This document shows positions 10,808-21,455 of a DNA stretch of 64,000 nucleotides, in pieces. Positions within the stretch are counted from its first letter, which is position 1; each line of letters opens with the position of its first letter. The stretch lies in the NCBI GenBank assembly GCA_018398815.1, contig CM031601.1:13581074-13645073 (forward strand), read 5' to 3'. The notes below the pieces were generated by a model, which was not told the DNA's origin, searched no databases, and saw only the letters and a program-made list of their open reading frames with translations. The position numbers were made by a program, and so were the translations under genes. This stretch comes from Conus ventricosus (lineage: Eukaryota; Mollusca; Gastropoda; Neogastropoda; Conidae).

Positions 10808-11089
10808 ATGGCGTACCGACGAGACATCGTAAAGCGCGGGCTTCAGAAATTTGACGAAAGCAACATAAAAAATCCATGGAGATGGGAGTGGATGGAGAAG
10901 ACAGCAGACAACGAAAGGCTGTGTACATTCATGAGAAAAATTCTGGCTCCTGGACTCGCTTTTTGTTCTCTGTGTGAAAAAGAAGTCAACTACTCCAGTC
11001 GTGGGCTTGTTGCACTGCAAGACCACGTGAAATGGATATCCAGTAAACGAAAGCAGGCATCCATTTCAATGTTCTTTTTTTCGAAGTAG
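10808..11089 (+). CDS. BED-like zinc-finger protein fragment of hAT element
   Basis: The frame is 93 codons from an ATG in the context AAAATGGCG. It reads NPWRWEWMEK, then GLAFCSLCEKEVNYSSRGL and LQDHVKWISSKRK. The arrangement W-x-W near the start, C-x2-C, a Y-S-S-R-G turn and H near the end is the BED/TTF-like N-terminal finger of hAT transposases. The catalytic region does not follow. It could be the first exon of an autonomous relative left after internal deletion, or a short DNA-binding protein in its own right. The frame is intact. Confidence 0.6.
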   Translation: MAYRRDIVKRGLQKFDESNIKNPWRWEWMEKTADNERLCTFMRKILAPGLAFCSLCEKEVNYSSRGLVALQDHVKWISSKRKQASISMFFFSK

Positions 11090-11234
11090 GGTGAGTATTT
11101 TTGTAATGTTTGCATGTGATCTATAGATGAAACCGTGCCCAAAAAAAACATATTTTATGCTCTCTGAATGTTTCATTTATTTGCCCAAAATACACCAGAT
11201 TGCACAGATATGCATCCTTAAGAAAAAAAATTTT

Positions 11235-11262
11235 CCGGGGGGGGCATGCCCCCGGACCCCCC
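11235..11262. repeat. GC hairpin near right end of hAT element
   Basis: CCGGGGGGGGCATGCCCCCGG, followed by ACCCCCC, forms a perfect GC stem around CATG. It ends 41 bp from the element terminus. The same block recurs at 17733-17761. Confidence 0.8.
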
Positions 11263-11667
11263 TAGATTTCCTCTTTTTTGTCTGTTACCAGTTCCCACCC
11301 CTGGTGGGTGGATCTGTTGAATATTTAATGTTGTGCTTTAGTGGAGGTGTTGGTGAAACAGTGCAAAGGGCTGAATGGCATGAACATGTAGCATGTTGCC
11401 ATAGGTATTCATTGTGTGACGTAACTAATGAAAAAAAACCCCACACACACACCAAAAGTACCACCCTCATCCCGCCAGATCTAAAGTACTTTTAACATTA
11501 AAAAGAATCTTTTGGACCTCTTTCCAATGCAGAGAGTCTGAAAACAGAAAATTCTCCAGATTTAATGGATGAAAGATCATCTTGGCAGAAAAGTCACCAA
11601 GGCCATCTGTTTTGAAAAGAGGGAGGGAGGGAACGGAGGGGGAGAGAGAGAGAGAATGAGATGGAGA

Positions 11668-12350
11668 GGGAGGGACTGCAATGATGTGCCAAAGTTGGGA
11701 ACTTCAACTCGACAGCTACATCTAGATAGGCATTCGATCGTGGCGAAGATCTTGGGGAAAGTGTCATTGATGTGAATAGGGCTTAAGCTGTATTCCACTG
11801 ATTCAGTAATGTTCCTGTGGTTGGTCATTAGTAAGTCTGTGACTTTGAAGTGAAAAGAAATCAGAAAAACATACTTCTTCCACTAAAATCGAGCTGTTTT
11901 GCATGCCAGTACTTCACAATCACAAAGGAAGCTTCTGTGTAAATGTTGATGGTCTAGTTCTTTGCTGCGCTACTGTGTCATGTGTGACTACCAAGTATGC
12001 ATACTTAGTAGTTGCACACACAATAATACAGAAAGCCTGGGGCCAGAGATGGACGGGGAGGGCTGCTATGACATGCCAAAGTCGGGGACGTGGACATGAT
12101 GGCAGCTACATTTAGATAGCCACCCAGCAGTGGTGAAGATCTAAGGAAATATAATTGGAGTGAAGAGAGCTTAAGCTGAGACCTCTGACTTGGCAGTGTT
12201 CCTGTAGTATGTCACAAGTGTGACTTTAACTTTGCAATGAAAGGAAAGCAGAAAAGATTCTTCCATTAAGATCTGGCTTTGTAGCATATGAAAGGAAAAC
12301 CGAACAGAATCTTCTATTAAGATCTGTCTTCGTAGCATGCCAGTGCTTTA
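11668..12350 (+). repeat. 388-bp tandem duplication (two diverged units)
   Basis: The segment at 11668-11925 (GACTGCAATGATGTGCCAAAG ... CTTCCACTAAAATCGAGC) is repeated at 12056-12350 (GGCTGCTATGACATGCCAAAG ... CTTCCATTAAGATCTGGC), an offset of 388 bp. Within the second unit, a 52-bp piece (GAAAGGA.A.C.GAA.AGATTCTTC) is itself tandemly doubled at about 12238-12345. There is no coding frame, and a (GA)n tract lies at 11620-11670. Confidence 0.75.
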
Positions 12351-13269
12351 GACTAGAGTGATAAAACTAGCCTCTCACAGCAGTAGGCATTTTTAGTTGT
12401 TGCGAACACAGAACTGCTAAAAGTTTTGGCCAAGTCCGGTAGAATTTCTTTCATGATGGAAATTTTCAAGACAGTCTGTTTTGTCGCCAGATAAAATGAA
12501 GTACCTGAACCCCTATAATGGATATTTCATATGTGAACAGTGTCATGTGACAGAGATCTAAGCCAGCCTGGGGAGCAAGGAAAGAAAACTGACCTAGCAG
12601 TCCCCTTTTTATTAGTTTGTATGTTTAGTTTGGCTATGTTAAAAGGAACACTTTTTTTTCTTGGTTATTTTGGCCTCGTCGTGGTAGCTGTTCTGTTATA
12701 TTGGATGTATGGCTTAAGTATTAAAAACAAGAGAGAGAAAAAGAAAAGGATGCCTGACGGTAAAGGTTCATAATCATAATCTCACCACACCGTCCTGTAT
12801 CATGCTAAAAGTTTAAAAAAGGAATTTTTTTTAAAGGGTACATAGAATATACTGAAATCTGAAACTGAAAGCAGCTGAAGAAAATTTAAAGGTGTGGGTT
12901 TATTTACTCATTGACCTTTTTCATCCTATCCTTTAGTTAAATGCCTTACTCTATGCTGCATCATGAACAGAAGTATCATTATTCTTTCTATAGTTTACTT
13001 ACAGTATTTAGATTAACTGAGCAGTGATGTAGTTAGTAATGACATTCTGTGTTCATGACTAAATGAAAATGTCTCACAAGAACTTTTTGCGTTTTATTTT
13101 AATTTCCCTCTTCTTGCACATCATGTCACTCAAGTTTTTGCAGCGAAAGCGCTGAAGTGCTGAATTTAGACATGTATGCAAACTTACATCACTGATTCTT
13201 TACAGAATTAGAAAAAAGCCAGCATTCAAACTTTTTATTTTTATTTTTTACAGTTTTCCTGTATTGTGT
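12351..13269. other. No recognised feature
   Basis: AT-rich sequence without a supported gene. A 77-codon frame at 12540-12773 has a hydrophobic run but no other support. Confidence 0.5.
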
Positions 13270-13385
13270 ACCAATGATAATTGTTTCCTAAAAATAACGG
13301 GGTCAGATTCAGTGAGAAAAATTCCTTTCCAAAATTTCAGGGGGACCGCAGAAAGATTCAGGGGCCACACTTTATAACTGCTAGG
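13270..13385 (+). repeat. Dispersed repeat P, copy 3
   Basis: It matches copies 1 and 2, from CCAATGATAATTGTTTCCTA to GGGGCCACACTTTATAA. A short (CA)n run follows at 13395-13416. Confidence 0.75.
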
Positions 13386-13539
13386 AAATTTACTTACACA
13401 CACACACACACACACAAGTGCGCTTTTACTGGCTCACACACATAAGTACACAGAGAAAGAGAATTAGACGGAAATAGATATATAGGAAGAAGTGTTAATG
13501 ACAGAGTTAATAGGATACTCCAGAGTATGCTGAACAATA

Positions 13540-14110
13540 GAACATTATCTGTTCAGATTCTTGTTCCAATGCAAGTAAAGTGTTATCAACTAAAGTGAAT
13601 AAATGTGAGCACTTACACTTTCAGGACCAATTCTTTTTGTTCATACATGAATCAATTTCATTGCATATTGTAGTCCCTACTCGGGGTTAGGATGGAATGT
13701 TGAAAAGCACTTCAGTGCTTATTCATTTTCCATGTAAATAAAGTATTTTATCTTAACAGTGAAACTTGATATGTCATTATGTGGGATGTCCTCATTGATT
13801 ATTATCGCCAAGTTTCTGCTGCGTGAGCCATTGCAGTCAGTGTTGAATGTTTTATATACATGTTATTTTCTGAAACGTTGAGGAAAGTTAGGTTTTAATC
13901 GACTTCGATCATGGTAGATTGGACAAAGTACTTTTACGTGATGTGCTGTTCGAAGTTGTAATGCATACAGAAGAAAGTCCTTGTGTCGTAAATTTTGGTT
14001 TGTTTAAGTGATGCAGTTGCCTGAATTCCAGTGCTGCTGTGCATCAGGATTCAGATGGGAATTTTATGTGTCAGAGATGCATACGGGCCTCTTTTTGCCT
14101 ACAGCTGAAT
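13540..14110 (+). repeat. Diverged duplication, unit 1 (partner at 21970-22540)
   Basis: Shared blocks in the same order are AATGTGAGCACTT.CACT, GTGGGATGTCCTC, GAGCCATT.CAGTCAGT.TTGAA versus AAGCCATTTCCATCAGTATTGAA, AAATT.TGGT.TGTTT and CAGATGGGAATT. The partner lies 8.4 kb downstream. Confidence 0.7.
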
Positions 14111-14734
14111 GTAGGCTAACAGTAATGCACTCTCCCTTGCAGATGTACTCATGTAGCATACTAGTTTGTTCCCACAGTCGCGTGCATGGCAAGTGTTGAC
14201 CGTCAAAGGGCCAGTTCCAGCTGGCAGGCGTGCCTTCAGCAAAATTCTCACACACTGGAAGATGCTTTACCTGCAGCAAAATCCCCACACATTGGAAGAT
14301 GCTGTTTACTTAATACTTTGACGATGGGCACGGCAGAGCAATTTTACTTCCCTGCAGACGCGTGCACTGCACGTGCGTACAACTGTAGCAGACATGCGAT
14401 TTTCGCACTTTTTAAATTTTATTTTACGTCCCCTAATATAAACCTAGCAAGCAATTGTTATATATCAACAGAAGTGGTAAAATGCGAGCTTTGCAATGAG
14501 CATAGACTTAAGTACATATGGGGTAAAATAGCAACGCTACAGTTATGGAAATAACGTAAGTAAAACGTTGGAGAACACAGTCTTGTTTACGTTTGTTTGG
14601 TTAGTATGACAACAGTAAACGAAGAAGAAAAGGGGGCATAACATTTCGCTCTCGCTTTGAATAGATGCAGAGAAAATCTGAGGTATTCAGTATGTGTAGT
14701 CCAAGTGAAATTAAAAAAAAAAAAAGGAAATTAA

Positions 14735-14890
14735 ATCATTGCACACTTCTGTTGCGGCACAAAGTGTCGCAACTGCACAAAGTGTCGCATGCGACTCTTT
14801 GTGCAAAAGTGTGACACTTTGTGCTGAGAAGACTTGCACAATGTGTCGCACTTTGGAACATGCGACAGTTTGTGCTAGGGACATATTGTG
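14735..14890. repeat. Cluster of CACAAAGTGTC boxes
   Basis: The box (G)CACAAAGTGTCGC or its inverse occurs about seven times in 150 bp in both orientations: GGCACAAAGTGTCGCAACTG, CACAAAGTGTCGCATGC, GACACTTTGTGC and others. The reverse complement of the cluster at 21283-21455 has the same order (GTTGCGGCACAAAGTGTC first). It is probably a small repeat element with many inverted boxes; the family is not recognised. Confidence 0.75.
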
Positions 14891-16214
14891 CACGACCCAC
14901 AAATTTTGTCACCCATGATATGCATGTGGTTGCAATTAAAATATTGTCCTACTACAAGTAACATACATTTGCCCTCTTCCCACACACACACACACACACT
15001 CCTGCTCTGTCCTTAATGCTACGAATGTGTTCAACTGGAAAGATCCAGAGTCCCTAGTGAGCCATGCCAAAAAAACATAGGTCACGGGGAACTCTAGCGC
15101 TTTAAGAGTGGCATCAATGTACCAGATACTTCTTGCACAGATACTGCAGTTGTGTTAATTGCAGTAGGTACTCCAAAGTGATTTTTAAAGTGTTTTTGAC
15201 TTGTTTTCAATAGGTCAAAGTTATAGAACAACTTAAAACTAAGAAAATTATGTAAAATTTATAGCTGTAGCTAAATTAGGAGCGAAGTTATGATTTTAAA
15301 AATATTTTCTTACGATAGTCGGAATTCCCCTTACCCCATGTTTGGAGGCCTGTAACTCGGCCATTTGGCAAGTGACATGTCTGAAACTATGGGTGATTGA
15401 TGTCAACTGCTTGTAATATACATTGAATATTTTTTCAGACCTGAGGTTCTTACAGAGTCCGACTACCACACACATGCCAAAATCTTCATTTTGACTTCTT
15501 TTTTTTTCCATATCGGCAACCAAAACAAGTTATAAAATGACACATCTCTGCTTTCAATTGACACACAAGCATGTAACTTATATCAAATGATCAGGATTAC
15601 AGGATCTGTCCAATAAGAAGACATTTAAGCATGTCAGCACAATTGTACACCCCCACCCCACCTCCACCCCACCCCACCCCACCCTTTTACCTAACTTCTT
15701 GTGTGCCATATAAACATTACGTATTCAAATTAAATATCTCTGCTTGGCATGATCTTATGAAGACATATGATTGACATTTGTATCAAAAGTAATGCTCAGA
15801 AGATTAAAAAGCAAGGAACTTGGCCTACCCCCCCCCCCTCCCATCCCCTCCACGCTCCTTTCCCACCCCTTTCCTCCACTCCACCCTAATTCTACAGTGC
15901 CTACGCTTTCCATATATTAGTGAAACTTATATGTAGAAGTACTGAATATAACAATGTCATCACAAAATAAATACACTCATCCCTTTAGTTTTTACCCTGG
16001 CCCCACACCCCTTGCCAGCAGGAACTGAACGGACAAACTTAAAGGTTTACTTAGTTGTAGTTGAAAGCCTGAAGAATTGCTCCTCTTTCAAATTGACATA
16101 CATTTTCAGAATTGATAAATATCCCGACGAGCACAGTATAGAAAACCAAAGGAAGGGATAGGAGTGAGCTGTGCATATGCTGGCCAAGGCTCGCAGCTAA
16201 TCAGTAAACAGTGC
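14891..16214. other. No gene; C-rich tracts
   Basis: AT-rich sequence with (CA)n at 14981-14999 and CCCCACC-type tracts at 15650-15685 and 15828-15895. No coding or RNA gene signature is seen. Confidence 0.5.
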
Positions 16215-16615
16215 CAACTCAGGCATGGGAATTGTCAGCGAAAACGCTGATTTCCGCGGCAGTAAAATTTGCTTTCCGCGAAAACGAAATTGCGTCCGCG
16301 AAAAAAAAAATCTGTGGTACAAAAAATATAAAGCACCGGTTTTAGCTGTTGCTGAACTGGTCTCGGCTGGCCTAGACCAAGTTATACTAACGCGAGCGTT
16401 ATCTCGTTCTCTGTTCTCGTTCTCGCGGAAGTTTGGGTATGGACGATCGAGACTATTGCGGAACGCGAACGTACTGTGTTTGCGTGCTGCGAACACCTGC
16501 CTTCAGTTACCCGAATCGCCAGCAACAGCAGCTATTAACTCTCGCGGGCAGCCCAAATTTGTGAATGTCGTGACTTTCTGCGCATGCGCAAACTTTGAAC
16601 AGGCGAGTTTTCAAC

Positions 16616-16913
16616 ATGGCGTGCCTTGGTCGTGTGGTAAACTTCGGCGATCCGTTCGAAGACAAGTGCCCAAATAAATGGAAATGGGAGCGGATATTTG
16701 TAGTTGTGGAGGTGGAAATCGGAGATGTAGTAAAGAAGGAGCGCCTTGGGACGCGCTTTCGCAAGATAAATATCAGTGGAGCTGCACGGTGTATTGTCTG
16801 CAACAAAGACGTATCTTACGCCAGTCGTGGTGTTTCAACACTGACTGACCATCTCCGCTCAAAGAAGCATCTGGATAAGTGTGCGTCTCTGGAAAGTAAT
16901 CAACGTTTGCCAG
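16616..16913 (+). CDS. BED-like zinc-finger first exon of hAT element
   Basis: An ATG in the context CAACATGGCG starts about 99 codons. They include NKWKWERI, then GAARCIVCNKDVSYASRGVS and LTDHLRSKKHLDK: paired Trp, C-x2-C, a Y-A-S-R-G turn and H-x5-H. This is the BED-type finger of hAT N-termini. The exon ends at a good donor, CCAG|GTAAGA (GT at 16914-16915). No downstream exon with a catalytic domain is found before the right terminus, so the element is probably non-autonomous. Confidence 0.65.
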
Positions 16914-16917
16914 GTAA

Positions 16918-17290
16918 GATTCTTCTCAGTGACAGCAGTAAACAAGGGAGCTGCTTGTGTGACATTCTTCTCAGTGACAGCAGTAAACAAGCTCAGTGAC
17001 AGCAGTAAACAAGGGAGCTGCTTGTATGACATTCTTCTCAGTGACAGCAGTAAACAAGCTCAGTGACAGCAGTAAACAAGGGAGCTGCTTGCATGACATT
17101 CTTCTCAGTGACAGCAGTAAACAGGGGAGCTGCTTGTATGACATTCTTCTCAGTGACAGCAGTAAACAGGGGAGCTGCTTGTGTGACATTCTTCTCAGTG
17201 ACAGCAGTAAACAGGGGAGCTGCTTGTGTGACAGTCTTCTCAGTGACAGCAGTAAACAGGGGAGCTGCTTGTGTGACAGTCTTCTCAGCA
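16918..17290 (+). repeat. 45-bp minisatellite
   Basis: The unit is CTTCTCAGTGACAGCAGTAA plus ACAGGGGAGCTGCTTGTGTG plus ACATT, 45 bp, for example starting at 17101, 17146 and 17191. About seven or eight copies are present. Two extra half units (CTCAGTGACAGCAGTAAACA) at 16990 and 17058 break the register. Because 45 is a multiple of three, several frames stay open, but these frames are a by-product of the repeat. It lies directly after the exon donor at 16914. Confidence 0.9.
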
Positions 17291-17732
17291 GTAAACTTCA
17301 AATACCTTCCTGTTTTCTCTTCAGAGATACTTGCCTCAGCTCTAGAGGTAATGCCTGGTGCCAGTGTCTGTAACCAGTTTCAAGTGAATGTGTGCAGGCT
17401 TAACTTTTCTTTTGTGTGTGTGGGGGTGTTTCTTGTTTGGTTGGTTGACCAGTTGGTTGGTTGGTTGATTGGTGATTGTTTGGATTGGTTGGGTTGGTTG
17501 ATTGTTGTTTTGTTTTTGTTGTTTGTTTTGTTTGTTTTTTGAGCCTGTGTGATCTTTGTAGTGAGCTGGAGATAAACTCATAGAACTGAATAAAAACATT
17601 TTGTGTGAAAATTGTTTTTGTTTGTTGTTTTAATGCTAATTTACTTCATTTTTTGTTACGTTCATAAATCCATAAAAATGAAGTCAGGATAGCCCAGATT
17701 GCACAGATTTTGATCTTGAAAAAAAAATTTTT

Positions 17733-17761
17733 CCGGGGGGGGGCATGCCCCCGGACCCCCC
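17733..17761. repeat. GC hairpin near right end of hAT element
   Basis: CCGGGGGGGGGCATGCCCCC and then CGGACCCCCC form a GC stem around CATG. It ends 41 bp from the terminus, as in 10596-11303. Confidence 0.8.
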
Positions 17762-17807
17762 TAGATTTCAGAGTTTTCCCTTTCAGTCAATTCCCATGCC
17801 TGCAACT

Positions 17808-18040
17808 TTCAACACACGCTGACACACAATCACCATCAAAAATACAAAAGACAGTGTATGGAAATGAAAGATGAATAACATATTTTGTCTGATGTATTTT
17901 CATTTGTTGATTAATTTACAAACATTTGGAGAAAAAAAACAGTCAAATGTGGGCTAACAGCCCTCTGCCTCTTTCTTAGTCAAGCCCTCTGCCTCTTTCT
18001 TAGTCATGGAGAGAAAGTTTGTGTAGAACTGGCCATTGTT
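17808..18040 (+). repeat. Duplicated segment, copy 1 (partner at 20668-20870)
   Basis: It shares TTCAACACACGCT.ACACAC, CAAAAATACAAAAGACAGT.TATGGAA and AAATGTGGGC.AACAGC with 20668-20870, in the same orientation, about 2.85 kb apart. A small internal repeat of GCCCTCTGCCTCTTTCTTAG occurs at 17961-18004. Confidence 0.8.
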
Positions 18041-18149
18041 ACAGTGTATGTTGAGCAGAACAAGGCCCCGTTGTAGCAGACGCTAACCGTACAGTTTGGA
18101 GCACCTGAAAAAAAAAGTAATAAATAAATTGAGTTAGGGTTGTCATTAA

Positions 18150-18816
18150 CCCTCTTCAGTATGCACTTCCTGAGCTTAGTTACGCCGAAAACCATCGGCA
18201 AGATAAGTAACTCCGTAATTTGAACATGGTTACTCAATTTAAAAATTAATTTAAAAGAGAGGAAAGGAAATAATGAATTGAAAATAACCTTAAAAATTCC
18301 TACGAATATATATGTTGCTATATCATAAGTTTGAAGAATGTCACATGAGCCATTTACTTGGGGGAAAAAATCTTCTTCAGAACTTTCTTCCGAATCGTTT
18401 ATCATATCTGGAACCTCATCCCAGTCGAAATCTAGGTTACTGTAAGCTTCATTACCCAGCACTTTCACTAAGTCTTATGCCGTATATCCTACAAATCACA
18501 GTATCTGCATCAATAAATCTCATTATAGAACGGCAGAAATCAAGGTTAGCCATGGTGAAAAACAGTATTTCGACCACAAAACTTTAAAAATTCATAACTC
18601 GAGAACTACGGCACGTATCGACTTGGCGTTTTTTTGCAAACGGAAGTGAATGGCTACAGGAAGAAGGAAGTCATGTTCTCGCAAGACTTCCTTTTCTACG
18701 AGAAACATGGCGGCGCCTATTGTTGCCACGTGTTTTACTGGGTGCTGGCAGGTGCTCAGCCTTTTGGCTGTGTGATGTCCGGTTGGGCGCTAGCGGGCGC
18801 GCGCTTGTCAAGAGAG
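18150..18816 (-). mobile_element. piggyBac-like element, family A
   Basis: The element lies between TTAA at 18146-18149 and TTAA at 18817-18820. It is homologous to 37729-38372 plus 46246-46284. The minus strand keeps an acidic N-terminal reading frame with DSEESSEEDFF, typical of piggyBac N-termini, but no catalytic region. It shares its right TTAA with the element at 18821-19506. Confidence 0.8.
18330..18468 (-). pseudogene. Acidic N-terminal piece of piggyBac-like transposase, family A
   Basis: The minus-strand frame contains NLDFDWDEVPDMINDSEESS and EEDFFPQVNG. Acid-rich starts of this type precede the catalytic domain in the other piggyBac copies here. The frame then runs into AT-rich sequence. 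Confidence 0.55.
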
Positions 18817-18820
18817 TTAA

Positions 18821-19506
18821 CCCTTTGCTGGGCACAGCATGGCAGACTGTTTACTTCCTGCAGGGCAGAGAAAATGGCTGAAATGGGCGTGTCTGTGGGT
18901 GTTTGTGTTCAAAACGCAATATCTTTGGAAAGAAAGCATGGATTTCATTCAAATAAGATGTAAAACATGCAGAATTAAATAAAGAAAACCATCGATATTT
19001 ACTCCACTTTGGGCAGTAAACGCCTCAACATCGAACAGTCGTGTTTGCTGACTCCAACCGAACTGATCACGATCGTCGTCGAAATCGTCATCCTATCACT
19101 CCAGTCACTCAAATCCGATGTGTGCACACTGCTAACATCACTCACATCGATGTCTGAGCCTGCTTGAACTTCACGAAGTTCAATATCTTACGCACGAAAC
19201 CCAAAAAACTCCTCCTCACTCTCGGAATCTGTGAACGGATCCATCTTGAAAATCGCCGAACTTTTTCTCTCGCACCACGTGTTGAAATTTGCCTTGTTTA
19301 CAACTCGATGCAAAGCCACAAGTGAAAGAAAGTGGGACAGGAAGTGGCGGAAGTCTCGTGGCTTCAATTGAACGAGATTTGGCGCGAGATTTACGGAAAC
19401 TTCCATGTATGGAAGTTACGAAGATGGCCGAACATTAGCAGACGCTTTCGGACGTTTTGCCCATCGGCATGAACGGACGCTTTCGGCCGCTGTGCCCAGC
19501 AAAGGG
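18821..19506 (-). mobile_element. piggyBac-like element, family B
   Basis: It has a perfect 18-bp terminal inverted repeat CCCTTTGCTGGGCACAGC with TTAA at 18817-18820 and 19507-19510. The minus strand near 19190-19245 reads MDPFTDSESEEEFFGFRA, an acidic piggyBac-like start. A longer relative lies at 36687-37716. It abuts family A with a single shared TTAA. Confidence 0.88.
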
Positions 19507-19548
19507 TTAATTGATAAATCATGATGATAGCTAATCCATTCCATTCAG

Positions 19549-19549
<1 letters not shown>

Positions 19550-19612
<63 letters not shown>
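19550..19612. repeat. (CA)n microsatellite
   Basis: About 30 uninterrupted CA units. Confidence 0.95.
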
Positions 19613-19617
<5 letters not shown>

Positions 19618-20667
19618 ATATAACATAACATACATATCACCATAACCGCCAATGCCAATGGAGTGCATGAGACAGGATAAAGGAAATACAGACACAAAAT
19701 CAATATTCTGTACAAAGCTTAAATAAATGTTTTCGAACTGCCCAAAAAACGTGGACAAAACGAATCACAAGACAAAACGCATGTGTTTTTTTTTTTGGCG
19801 GTTCACAAACATTTATTTAAGATTTGTGTATATTTCCGTCTGCAGTCATCTCACTTCGCAACTAGATCTAATAGCCTATTATGTACGTTTTCCTACTGCA
19901 ACTGTGCTAGTTTCAGCTGTTCATTCGACATAGGGCCTCAAAAGCGTCGTTGGGCACGGTCACGTGACCTTTTAAAATTTGATGTTTAAGTGGAAAAGGA
20001 AAGATCTGGTTAAAAAAAATCAACAGAAATAAACCTTGAAGTCATACAAACTACACCTGTAAGATATCCATAAAATCTAAGCAGGAGTTTTAATTTGGTA
20101 TAAAATACTGAACACATACTCCTCTTATCAGCACGACCCCACCATGACCCTGGTCTGATGTTTCAGTCGTCAAACAAAAACAAAGTAATCTTAAAATATA
20201 TGACAGTAATATAGTTAAATCGTGATGTAAAACTGTCGGGAAAAGGTTGCAACTTGTCATTCAAAATAGCTGGAACTGCGTGGTTTGAAGACGACTCGTC
20301 GATATTCGATAGATGCCGTCTTGTACTTTCCGCCATTTCAATTTTCGAGTCGACGTCGAAGCTGCACCACGGCTTTGTAGCTTTGCACGGACAAACTTAA
20401 AATTTCTACTCAACTCTCTCTGTCTGTCGCTCTGTTTTATTCTGGAAATTTTACATGAAAAATTTTTTAAACGGTTTTTCACTCTGAATTTTCCGTTGAA
20501 TACCTACACTTCGCACTCGAAACGTTGCGCGGATGACTCTTCTTCCTGTTTAGCATACTATTTTTAGAACTACTAACAGTGCCACCAAGCGCATAGCAGT
20601 CGAGCAAAGGTAGTGATCGGAGCGAGACGCGCGCATGCCGGCCGACGCTCGCGGCTACTCTGTAACA
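19613..20667. other. No recognised gene
   Basis: Mixed sequence. A GC-richer part at 20270-20660 contains TTCCGCCATTTC and several CG-rich words (CGACGTCGAAG), which could be a transposon start or a CpG-containing leader. No frame with family features was found. Confidence 0.4.
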
Positions 20668-20870
20668 GCGCAAACATTCAACACACGCTTACACACACTC
20701 ACCACCAAAAATACAAAAGACAGTATATGGAATTGGAAATAAAAGATAAATAACGTGTTTTGTCAGGCGTACTTTTATTTCTTGATTTATTATTAAATAT
20801 TTGTAGAAACTAACGGTTAAATGTGGGCCAACAGCACACTGCCTCTTAGTCATAGAAAGAAGGTTTGGAG
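20668..20870 (+). repeat. Duplicated segment, copy 2 (partner at 17808-18040)
   Basis: The same block order as the partner copy, with indels. It starts at ATTCAACACACGCTTACACA. Confidence 0.75.
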
Positions 20871-21282
20871 TACCTAATTGCAGTACCTGTTGTTTCTTTA
20901 ACCCATACTCACACTTGTAAAGTTGTATACACAAAAAGTTAAGGACCAATCAGAAAAACAGTATAGTTTTTTTCTCAGGGGGCATGGTCAGACAGTGAGG
21001 GAATTTCATTGGACTAGCAGCTTATGTAGCCAAGTGGATTAGCACAGGTCATAGCCAGATAATTATTCTTGCACGTGCATATGTATTTTGCAACAGATTG
21101 ACCGAGTTATTTCCTATCAATCATAGATTTCGAATGAATGAACCTCTGTCTCTGTCCTGTCTCTGCCTCTCGATCTGTCTGTCTATCTGTGTTACCTTCA
21201 CTGTATCTGTCTATCTGTGTTACCTTCACTGTATCTCAGTTCACCTACCATCACACACTTGCTCACTCAATACATGTACAGA

Positions 21283-21455
21283 ATAGCGCCGTGGTGACAC
21301 TTTGTGCTTGCAGCACTTTGTGCAGGTAAGGCTGATCAAACTGTCACAGGTCAAATTTTGTGCTGTGCGACACTTTGTGCTGGGGAGGGGAGTAAAATAG
21401 AACACAAAGTGTCACATTGAGACACTTTGTGCAGTTGGGACACTTTGTGCCGCAA
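21283..21455. repeat. Cluster of GACACTTTGTGC boxes (inverted relative of 14735-14890)
   Basis: GACACTTTGTGC or its inverse occurs six or seven times: GGTGACACTTTGTGCTTG, GCGACACTTTGTGCTGG, ACACAAAGTGTCACATTG, GAGACACTTTGTGCAG and GGGACACTTTGTGCCGC. Its reverse complement follows the order of 14735-14890. Confidence 0.75.

Larger units (their letters stand above)
10596..11303 (+). mobile_element. hAT-like element (6-bp target), BED-finger only
   Basis: The ends are CAGGGGTGGGAA and the inverse of TTCCCACCCCTG. They are flanked by a perfect 6-bp repeat GTGGGT at 10590-10595 and 11304-11309. Inside are GGAATTCCGCGG-type palindromes near the left end, a single zinc-finger frame (10808-11089) and a GC hairpin (11235-11262) that stops 41 bp before the right end. 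The right 110 bp is closely related to the right end of 16220-17802. Confidence 0.85.
16220..17802 (+). mobile_element. hAT-like element (5-bp target) with minisatellite
   Basis: The ends are a perfect 15-bp inverted repeat, CAGGCATGGGAATTG, flanked by CAACT at 16215-16219 and 17803-17807. It contains a BED-like first exon (16616-16913), a 45-bp minisatellite (16918-17290), G/T-rich filler and a GC hairpin (17733-17761) ending 41 bp before the right end. The right 100 bp matches the right end of 10596-11303. Confidence 0.85.

Noticed and set aside
12540..12773. 77-codon frame with a hydrophobic run (possible membrane protein)
   Set aside because: No promoter, splice or family support; short frames of this size are expected by chance in AT-rich DNA.
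16971..17542. Repetitive 15-residue protein frames on both strands
   Set aside because: By-product of a 45-bp minisatellite whose unit is a multiple of three. It lies in what looks like the intron of the element.
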